DNA of 64,000 bases from Peromyscus leucopus (Eukaryota; Chordata; Mammalia; Rodentia; Cricetidae), in contig NC_051063.1 of NCBI RefSeq assembly GCF_004664715.2, forward strand, positions 67,041,518 through 67,105,517, read 5' to 3'. A program made the translations under genes and the position numbers. Positions 27,501-38,900 of the stretch are shown in pieces. Numbering within the stretch: position 1 is the stretch's first letter; every line of letters begins with the position of its first letter. The notes under the pieces were generated by a model, which had not been told where the DNA came from, made no database searches, and saw only the letters and a list, made by a program, of their open reading frames with translations.

Positions 27501-30500
27501 AAGATCAAAATCTCAGTCATTCATGGCTACATAGTAAGTTCCAAGCCAGCTAGGATATATAAGGCCCTGCTTCAAAATAATAACAATTTCATTTATTTTG
27601 ATGGCCAACCAAAAAATTGATTTAAAAAAAAAATCACTTATTTAAATGACTTTGTGTGAATCTATCACCAAAGAACAGAACAATCACTTCATTTCACAAG
27701 TCAAAAATGCCAAACTACTACATTTTTTTAAAAACTCAAATAAAAGGAAAAGTAGGTGTGGTAGGATATCCTTGAGGTGCCAGCTACAAGAGGCTGATAT
27801 AGGAGGCTGGCTTGCGTCCAAGAGTTTGAGACCAGCCTAGACAACATAGTGAGACTCCCAACTCAAAAAGAAAAGATAGTTGGCAGTGGCGGCGCACACC
27901 TTTAATCCCCGTGAATCTCTGAGTTCGAGGCTGGACCGGTCTATAGAGCGAGTTCCAAGACAGCCAGGGCTATACAGAGAAACCCTGTCTCGAAAAACAA
28001 ATACAAACAAACAAACACAGAGAAAAGATAAAAAAAAGACACTGATGGGGTAGAACATGATTAGCCTTACTCCAGAAATTTCCACAAGTCCTAACTAACA
28101 GAAGTACTGCTGCCATCCCCTTAAACAGCAGGTGCAGTCAGGCTTAGGTATCCCTGATAATCCAGCAGTACTACACAGCTCCAACTCTTGGCTCACAGCG
28201 ACACTTAAGCACTTGAACAACTTAAAATCTCACTGCCAAGTCTGGTACCAATGTGAGAAGCAATTCTATAGTCACTTTAAATAAATCATTCAGATGGCAG
28301 CTGAGAACAGTGTGTTACCTAAACCAGTAACATTATACGTATGAAAGAGGACATGGAACAATTACCATCATCCTGACTAATTCTATGATTGAAGTGTTTA
28401 ATCATTCATTTCACTTGTAGTCATTATCTTTTATCACTGACCAAACATGCAGTTTTAATGTCCCCTTTTATTATTTATATTGGACATTTTAGGGTTACCT
28501 TCTAAGGTTACATTATGCATTTCATCAGAATTTTAAATAAGTCCTTAAATTTTAAAAAGCTAACTATTATATTCATATTTGCTCTATCTGCATAAAGAAA
28601 CACAGAGAGAATTCATACAAAATTAATACAACTGGTTACTTATGGGGAAGGACAAAGGGTTGGCAGGGAAGACATGGAGTGAGCCTTCTCAATGTCCACC
28701 TTGCTATACTGGTTGGCATTTTGAGCCATCAGGATACAATACCTATTCAAAGAACACAAGTGCTGTCTATACAAATGACTATTAGAAAACATAATCACCT
28801 ACCACAAAGGAATTAAGGAATTAGACACCCAGAATTTCACATGGTTTCTAACCTCATCTATGGGTATATCTGTCAACATGTATTTTGAACTCACAATTTA
28901 TAGTTTTAAAAACAAGATTTTGGACTTTGTTTTAAACCCTGAGGATTCGGCACTGGAGCACAGAAGCACAAGGTGCTGATCCCAGCACTTAGGAGGAGAC
29001 AAAACTAAGACCTTGAGGCCAGCCAGCCTGTGCTGAGACCCTGTCTCAAAGTAAATAAATAAACTCTTAAGAATTAAGACGTGTAAATACAGAGTATATC
29101 TTCTTTCCCAATAATTCATTATTCTCAATATATATTTTGCTTTCTTTTTTTCAAACCTAAACCAGTTTCCTAAATTCTCCTGACTAGATTGCAGGTGTAA
29201 AGCCAGTAGGCTAACCTCCAGCACAGCCATCCACTTCCTAGAGTCTACCTTCCCAAAGACAGCAGGAATGTAAGACCCAAGACCTGAATAAAACAAGGGA
29301 TCAGTACAGACAGAAGCAGCAGAGACAGCAGCATCTTCCCGAGGACCCAGCAACCTGCTCATACATACACTTTCTAGGATCATTTTCCACATCATAGATA
29401 TTTTCTCAATGAAGTCTTAATTAACTATCAAACCAAAATTATCCAGTGAATTATCTGGTCTGCTTTTATTGTCAAACATTTCTGTCCTTTGCCAACTCTG
29501 TAGGGATTTTTACACTATGTAAGAAATGCAACATTAAACGATCTGTCAGAATAACTTAGTGCAAATACAACAGAATTCAATACAAAGTTCAAGTATTTGG
29601 AATTTCACAGCTTCTTCCTTTACATTTTAAAAATCTAGTTTACCTCATATGTCAGAAATTAATAAAAACATAAGACTGAAAATATATAGTACCTTCACAA
29701 ATGAAACATGAGGGTGTTCTTTAGCTAACTCTGCCATGACATCGTTCATCTGTACACACTGTGGAGCCCATGGTGCCCAGAAATGGACCACAAGGAGCGA
29801 CCTGTAAATAAATAAAACACATTTTTTCAAATTATAATATAATTCTGGAAGCAAATACTGGTGTAGATTAAATTCTCCAACCTAGGAAACTAAGAATTCA
29901 GCTGTATCGCGCAGAATCACTGGCAGTCTTCAGACTCTTAGATGAATATTCAAGTTAATGACATTTCCTGAGTCAAGATTAAGCCCCATTAAGTGGTTCT
30001 AAATGTCCATCCATCTCAACTAACAGACATGTCAATTATGTTTTCAAACTCATGATCAAAGTGGAAACTGAATTTCTGTACAAGAAAGCTGCTGCTTAGA
30101 AATGGCTGTGGACACGTTATTACTACTAATCTCACATAGTATTGTCACAAAAGGGTACAGTTATAACCACAGAAGAGCAAAAGTCATAACAGTTAGGCAA
30201 GTCGAAAGAAAGCAGAGCTGAGACCACTGCTCATACATGCCCTTTACAATTACATTGCCAACGGACCCTCTGAGCATCTCCATAGGAACTGGAGCCATTA
30301 GATTGCTCACTTCCTGGACACCTCAATGTTACCAATCTCAGTTATTTTCATACAAAACTATCTTCACAAAGACATATCTTTGAAACTTCAAATTTAACTG
30401 AAACTTGAATTTACAGAATTCTAATTTCAAATAAAATCCTCCTCCAAGGTGGGGGGAAAAACACATAAAAATGTGTTATATAGAGAAAAGAAGCAAACAT

Positions 30501-33500
30501 ATTTACCTATAAGCAAGGAATGGAATGCAAAATGATAAAGGGACTGGGCGGTGGTGGCACACACCTTTAATCCCAATACTTGAGAGGCAGAGGCAGGCAG
30601 ATCTCTGAATTCAAGGGCTACATAGAGAAACCCAGTTGCTGCGGGCCGCAGGAATATATCATAAGAACTCAGCTGGTTATGGCAAAGTTACTACCTGAAG
30701 GGATCAGGGAATTCCTCGAGATGAAGCCTAATTCCAAGGAGTTTTTGGTGTTACTTGGCTTGTTATTTATCAGCTGTCTTCTGTTATGAAAATCATGTGT
30801 GCCTTCATAGTTTTCCCAATTGACTTTTTCCTAAGAAGGGCTAACAGTGTGGACTGATCACTCTGGACATACACATTCCAGGTATTTGGAGAACAGCCTC
30901 AGGAAAGGCTTTCTCTGGAATCAGATATCTCCCTTGGCCACTTTCAAGGACTAGCAATAATAATAGTCACATGCAAGTCTCCTGGTTTAAGATAAATTAC
31001 ACAAGGAGACACCGCCTAGGTCAGGTGGACGTTAAGTAATAGCTTTACACAATTCAGCTCGGACCCTCCTTTCTTACAGCCTTACTAACTTTATAGACCT
31101 CTAACTCCTTACCTAACCACTTCTAGGAATATTTAGATAACCTTCTGTGCTGACAGCTCAGCCAGAACCCCAGTTCAAGCCTCGCTGTAATTATCACCAT
31201 TGGCAGCATCCGGCCAGGTCCATTCCCAGATGGAGGAAAGTACCTTATCAGAGACACCTCTGTACTCTCTGAGAACAGACTTAACCATGCAGGCCATGCA
31301 GGCTACCTGTTTGAGAAGGCCTGGCAGATATGTCAATTAAGCTTTACTTCCTCCTTTCCCAAAACTTACCTCTAGTTCCAGATCTCCCTTTAACTATCAC
31401 CAGAGGCATCTAGCTATACACAGGTTGCCTAGCAACTGAGCACACTTTCCCCCACCCTGCAGAAAAATGGCAGATAGCTCGGACAGATAGCCACAGGAAA
31501 AAAGAAGACAGTTTTATGTTTTACCATTGACCTAGCAACTTATAGATTAACATTTTCTACTAAGACTATAGTTGAGCACATAAGAGCCCTCTTCTTAGAT
31601 ATTACCTGAATTTAGCCTTTAGTTAATTCATTTTCCCATTGGTCACTTCTCTTTGGGGTTGCAAATGATAATTAACGGTTATTGCCTCCCTATGTGATTC
31701 TTATCACCCCTCCATTTGACCCTGGAAGCCTGGCTTTTTACTGTGAAGGGAATACTGCTTGTAAGTGTATATATACAGGACTTCCAGGGCACGGGGACAG
31801 AGAAAAAGAGGATGGAAGAACTAGATGGGTAAGAACTTGAGAACAAACTAAGATGGGAGAGGAGAAGAAGATGGGAGAGAAGATGATATGGGAAAGAACA
31901 AGATGGATGAGAACCTACAAGGGGCAGAACTAAGATGAAGGAGTTAAGATAGAACCTAGAGGGGACCACAGATAAGCGTAGAGAGAAATCAGGCAAGAAA
32001 AGGAGCTAAATATGAGAGCAGAATATAAGCTTGTAACTGACACAGAATAATAAAAGTATATGGACTAAGGAGTTTCGTGTACATAGATTCATTTCTTTAT
32101 ATCAAAGATTAATTATCAGCTGGTTGTCGATTCTTCCTGGACCCTGGGAAGGGACTATTGAGGGGCTGGACCCCCATAGTCCATGATACCGAGTCTTGGA
32201 AAAAAAGAAAGAAAAAGAGAAAGAAAGAAGGGAGGGAGGGAGGGGAGGGGAGGAGAGGGGAGGGGAGGAGAGGAGAGGAGAGGAGAGGAGAGGAGAGGAG
32301 AGGAGAGGAGAGGAGAGGAGAGGAGAGGAGAGGTAAAAAAATTTAAAGGGGCTGAAGAGATGGCTCAGCATTAGGAATCCTTGCTGTTCCCTTGTGAGGA
32401 CCATAGTTCAGATCCCATCACTCATGCATGTCACACAATTCACAAAGGTCTCAAATACCAGCTCCAAGGTTCTGGCCTCCACGAGCCAAAACACATATAC
32501 ATGTACTCACACAGACACAGATATAAATTAAAATAAATCTTAAAAAAAAAAAAGTGAGAAGTGGGACCCTCCCTATCTACAACAAATTTCTTCACACACA
32601 CACAAGGGCATGGGGAAAGTTTCAGCCAGAAGGAAAAGGTGACAGAGCACAATCTAAGGCTTAGACACTGATGTCAAGTGTCATACTGGGAGGAAAGGAA
32701 GTCTACTGGAATATTAGTACGAAGGCTCAAGCTCAACCGAGGTTCTCTACAGATCTGGCAATCAAGAAATACAGAGCCAACCATGTCACAGAGGACAGGG
32801 GAGACTGGAGGTCAGTGTCTCTGGGCCTCCTCAAGTCAGGCCAGACGGAGGAAAATAAAAGAGGGACGGCTTCAGGAGTTTTAAGTCCTGAGTCTTGCAG
32901 AAGTCAAGAGTAGAGTGGCAAGAAGGGAGGCGTAAGAACCATGAAAGGTAGCAACAATCAGTGAACGATGCCAACTGCTAAGGAAGCAGGAGCCCCACAG
33001 CAGCACAGTGACCTATCTGCAAGTGGCCACAGCAGAAATCGACCTCATGAGATCTGGACTGCACAGAGGAATCCAACAGCATGGAGGGCCCAGCCTGACT
33101 TCAGTGCAAAAAAAAAAAAAAAAAAAATTTCAATCTCCGGATACCTGTATGATGCAGGGACAAAGCCAGTGCAGACAGAGAGCTGAAAATCTGAGGCAAC
33201 TGTAGGTGTAAGGTTTCCAAGAAGCTGGGAAAGGAAGCCAGAGCAAAGAGAACAGTGCCTTCCAGTGCAGAGCCAAGGAATTAAGAACAGCTTAAAGGAC
33301 ACATCAGAGGTAGGGATGGGGAGGGCTTAGACAGACAATTCCTTAAGTCCTGGTTTTGCTCAGGTATAAGCTAGGTGATATGCTGAAACAGAAATGGAAG
33401 GAAGCCCAGTGCGAAGCTTCATGCTTGTAACCAAGAGGCTGAGGCACGAGAATGATCAGGGGTTAAAGCCAGACTGGATACACATCACTGTAGTTCAAGG

Positions 33501-35880
33501 CCAGGCTGGGCCAGTCAGACCACCTCAAAAACGGGAGCCCCCCCCCCCCCCCCCCGCACACAACCACTGGGACTAGTTAGAACTGATGAAGACAAAGCCT
33601 TCTAAGAGTACACAAAGGCAAATAGGAGGCTCCACCTAAGGCAAAGAAGGGCACACTGTCCATTCACTAAATGGGTTACAATTTATACCAGACAGACTTG
33701 TATCGGGCAGATCTTACAAGAGTGAGTTCTTAGGCCTCAGCCGATAGCAGACTGCTCTATCAAGCAATGTTACCTGTTTCTCAGGCATTCAACTGCGTAT
33801 TTTTTTCAGTCCTCCTTAAAGCTGTCTAGGGACCTGAACTGAGTTTTAGCCTATAGAACACTGAAACCCTCCCTCCTAAGCCTGTGTAGGCTGTGGCCAC
33901 ACCTCCCAACCCAGTAGAGCATCTAAGAGTTTCCAAGGCCTAACAGTGACAAGAAGAAAAGCAGGTCCACAAGGCCTTGTCAAAGAACACACAGCAGTGT
34001 GACATATAATATACCCAAATGTCACAGATAGAACAAAGCACCTTATATTCCAACAATGACACACAACTCAATTGTATAAAAGGACTCTCTAGAGATACAT
34101 ACAACCACATAGACTGTTAGACCCCAAAGTTTAGGATCTCAAGTGGGCGCCCCAAGAACCCAGACTCCAGTCCAGTTGATGCAATAGCAGGAGGATTTAT
34201 TTAGCTTCTATATAGAAGGGCTCCTCTGCTCCCAAGAGCAAGAGTCGCATCTTACTGCAGCCCCATAAGGGCTTATAAAGGAAAAACACACAAAACCCAT
34301 AAGATTACAATTCCCATACAGTTTTGTTTCACAAGATCATGGTCTGGGTACAGAGTGATCACAGAGGGGGTACAGTTACGTCAACAGGTACATTCTTCCT
34401 GAAACCTCAAGGGGGGTATCAGGGCAGGAGTAGAGTTTATACAAAGGTCACAGTGGTCCTTCCTGGAACACCTGCAACTATCCCAGTCACAGTTGAGCAC
34501 ATCTCTTAACAGAAATCTTTTTACATTGTTATATGGTTACAGGGGAGACTGAACAATGGCTAAGTCAGCCTGCTCTTGGAACTAGATTTTTAGTTTCTCA
34601 TTTCCTGGTGCTTGAAGTTTCTCTTTTCCTGAGGCTTGGGGGTGTAAGCCTGAAGGGCTAGGGTCTTTCAAGACAAGCCTGGAAAAGAAGCCAAAGATGC
34701 CAGATTAAAGGAATATCATAATACCCAAGACTGTGTAGAGTGGCGAGGGCAGCAAAAGAGGGAAAAGCTTGGCTACACTCATTTAGTGCTATCATACAAT
34801 TTTCACTCTGACATGCTTAAATCAAGCTGGCCGTTTTTTAAAAGGGGGCTTTTATCTTGAGAACATGTCTGGAGTTGAGGGCACTAAACTACCCCCAACA
34901 CCCGCACTCTTCCTGAGCATGACAAACCACGAACAAATACAACTTAATCCGTTTGTTTAGAGAATGTGACAGAAACCGAGAACAAGCATGGTCATGATCA
35001 TCTGCTAAAAAATGACCTGAGGTAACTGCTTGAAAACAGTAAGATTCCAAAGACTGTGAAACTGGCATCACTGCATTCATGACTCAAACAGAGAAAAGCT
35101 GGAGCAGGGCCTCCTTGAGGTAAATCCTGACCTGGCTTCTGAGGAACAAAGGTGATCTTGACGGGCAGTGGGAGGAATCAGAGCAGATAAAATCCTTACA
35201 AGGAAAGGGGGAAGTAAGTGTATTAGCAACTGGTCCAGATGTGGCAGTGGTGGAACACCTGACAAAGCAACTTAAGGGGCTTACTCTGAGAAAAAAAAAA
35301 TAAGGAAAAAAAACACTTTGCTGCCATGGTAGTGCACACCTTTAGTCCCAGCACTTGGGAAGCAGAGGCAGGTGTGGAGCACCATGCACATTCAGGATGG
35401 GTCTTCCCACCTCAATTAACCTAATCTAGATCCCTCTCAGAAATGACCATGGACAGGTCTCCTGGGGACTGCAGCTCCTACCAAGGTGAAAATCACTGTA
35501 GACCACCACAGAGGAAAGGAGGGCCAAGAATAGAATGGACGCAGAGGCAGGAGGCAGGAGGCAGGAGGATCTCTGTGAGTTTGAGGCCAGCCTGGGCTAC
35601 AGAGTGAGTTCCAGGAAAGGTGCAAAGCTACACAGAGAAATCCTGTCTCAAAAAAACAAAAATTAAAAAAAAAAAAGAGCAATATTACACTTTTGAATGG
35701 TAGGATATACTTTTCAGTTAGGAATTCAAAAAAGAAGTAAAAGAAGCACGTTCTTACCCTGCTGGTAGAAATTAAAACCAAGACCTTCCAGAAAGTACAT
35801 ACCCATAAGGTATAATCTAAGAATTAAAAATACAAAGATTTATGAAGGCAGCTATCTTCCCACTACTACAGAAAGTAAGC

Positions 35881-35911
<31 letters not shown>

Positions 35912-38900
35912 AAAAACTATTATCTAACAATAGCGTTTAAGTAGCCAAAACAAAATACTTTAAAATATAAAAATATTTTTAAATATTTAAAATCCATTAA
36001 AAATCAAATTTGCAAATAATTTTTAATGACTTAGGCAAATGCTGACAATAATGGATTGTTTCTTAAAACTGCAATAGGTGGATACAGATGTAGCTGAGTG
36101 GTAGTGGTCCAGGGCTTAATTCCAGCAAAATAAAAAATAAAACAGGCAATCAGACTTTGTTGAGTATGAGCCCAATGTGAAAAAAACACTTAGAAAGTGG
36201 ATGCAGAAAATCAGGAGTTCAAGGTCATCCTCAGCCACATCTTGAGTTCCAGGCTGGCCTCCATTACACAAGTCCCTGCTTCACAAAGAGGAGGAGGAGG
36301 AAGAACAAAGTGTTCACAGAGTTGAGCTCTGTTCCGCTGGCATTAACATGACTGAATTCTTTGAACTCCCACAACTATAAACAGTAATAACTCACATCCT
36401 GGGATGCTGGAAAGACCAAACAAAAATGTATTTGGATAATATCATTACATGCGTTTAATGTGAGATATTCTTCTATCTGCATGCCTAGTTCTTATTTCCC
36501 ATCGAAGCATGGAATGCCAATTAGAAGCATATACATATGATACAGAGATATCACCCTCTAGTGTAGTGTATGCAACCACTCCCTACCTCATAATAGGCCA
36601 ATATGCCAAATGCATTGTTTGAGGACATTTATGGAAAGATCAAGTTGAAAATCTCACTAACATGACTCCCTCACCTCCTGCACTGGTGTTCAAACCTAGG
36701 GCCTCTGAACTCTTAAGTGGTTTATGAATGGGCCAAACCTCTAAATTACTCAACAAATGGTACCAGTACCCACCTCCCACCCCCACTGTATAGACAGGAG
36801 TTAAGATTTCAGTAACTTAATACATATATCAGATTAGATGACTTTAATATAAAAAGCAAATTTCTGAGCCAGGTGGTAGTGACACACCTTTAACCAGCAC
36901 TCCAGGCAGAAGCAGGTGGATCTCTGTGAGTTCGGGGCCAGCCTGGTCTACAGAGTAAGTTCCAGGACAGCCAAAGCTACACAGAGAAATTCTGTTAAGA
37001 AAGAGAAGGGGGAGGGAGGGAGGGAGGGAGGGAGGGAGGGAGGAAGGAAGGAAGGAAGGAAGGAAGGAAGGAAGGAAGGAAGGAAGGAAGAAAAAAGGGG
37101 TCGGGGAGTAGATGACTCCGTGATTAAGAGCACTAATTGCTCTTCCAGAAGACCTGGGTTCGATTCCCAGCACCCACACAGGGGCTCACAACAGTCTGTA
37201 ACTCCACTCCCAAAGGATCCAATGCCCTCTTCTGGCCTCTGAAGGCACTGCGCGCACACATGGTACACAGACACACATGCAGGCAAACAGCCATATGCAT
37301 AAAAGAAAGAAAAAAATTAATAAAAGTAGATTTCAACCCACATCACATTTTAAAACTGAGAAGCAATAATGTGGAGATGACTGCATCCCAAGTGCTATTT
37401 AGTATTCTTCATGACTTCCATATCTGCACAAAGAAGCTCCCTCCCAGGGAGCACTTCCCATTCAGATCAGTCACTGCAGAAGGGAACAGTATCTCCTGAG
37501 TCATCTCAGGCATACACCAGTGTCAAGAATACATGTAAATGGGTTTGGGTTTTGTTGCTGTTCTTGTTGGGTGCCTCACCCCTTGGGAGGAGTGGATGTT
37601 TGTTTCCTCTTTTTTGAAAACAGGGTCTCCCTATATCCCTCTGCCTAACCTAAAGCTCACTAGGAAGACCAAGCTGACCTTGAACTTGCAAAACAAATGG
37701 CATATAAACTTTTACCCACTAAGACCTATTTAAAACATGAAATGTAAAGACAAGGTAAGCTCGTGACACACACACACACACATAAAAGAATCTTCTCTGA
37801 TGATAAGTTCAAACTTTTAAGGGCATGTCGACACAAGCCCTCATCACTCCATGAGGCCATTGCCAGCATCCTCCACAAGGCCTCCGCCTGAAGAAGGGCA
37901 GATAATGTTGGATCGATCAGAACCCAGCTTCTACCAAAGAGTAAATATCATTCTTTTTCCTTTTCTTTGGGGAAAAAAAAAAAGTACCAAGTAAACCTGA
38001 AATTCAAAAGCACTTGAAGGTTTTCGGTGCTAGAGCCTGACCGAAGGGCTTCTCGTTATATTAAGCACTAGGTGGACACCGCCTGTCTCTGGATGAGCTC
38101 TTCTAATTCTGCCCCATGCTGCATGGAGTAGCAGAAATCAGCCAGTCACCCTCCCACCTGCCCACTCTGCTCCGTGAAGACACCAAACCCCACATTAGTG
38201 GAGAGAGCTTCCGGTACGCCAACCACTGCAGCACCTTAACGGAACCATCCCAACAACCCGGGGGACACCGGGCCCATTCACCCAGGAGGAAGCTGAGGGT
38301 GGGGTTAGGAACCCTGCCCCTCGGGTGACTGGCAGATAAGCGGCTGGGGACAGGTTGGGGGGGAATCCCAGGCAGTCATCATCCCTGGAACTCCCCACTA
38401 CTCTGCAGCCCAAGGCTGGGGCAGCATCCCCGGGAGGGAGCCACGTGCACGTCTTCTCCTAGCTCCTCGTTTCCTACGCGTCCCGGGACTGGCCTTTGGA
38501 AGCCTTGCCCAAAGGCGAGCGGCACGTGCCCCCGGCCGCAGCAGACCCCTCCCTAGGCCAGCGGGCGACGCAGGAAAGCCCCGGACGCCCAGCTAGGCCT
38601 GTCTGTCCTTCAGGAGGCGCCACACACGGGTCTCCGGGAAGCGGATCCATTGTTCACGGGGGCCGCCGCGCTGCGCTGCCCTCGCATGCCCGGAGCGGGT
38701 CCCGCCGAGGCCCGGCCAGGGCCGCCGTTGGGCCGCGAGCTCAGCTCCGGACGTGCCGCACTAGCGGGCCGTCCCCGGATCCAGAGGCCCCGGCCCGCCA
38801 CCCGCCGGTCCCCCGGCCTTCTCGCCGCCCAGCGTACTTGGCTTTGAGGCGCAGTAGCTCCTCAAACTGCCGGGCCGAGCCGACCTCCGCCACGGCCGCG

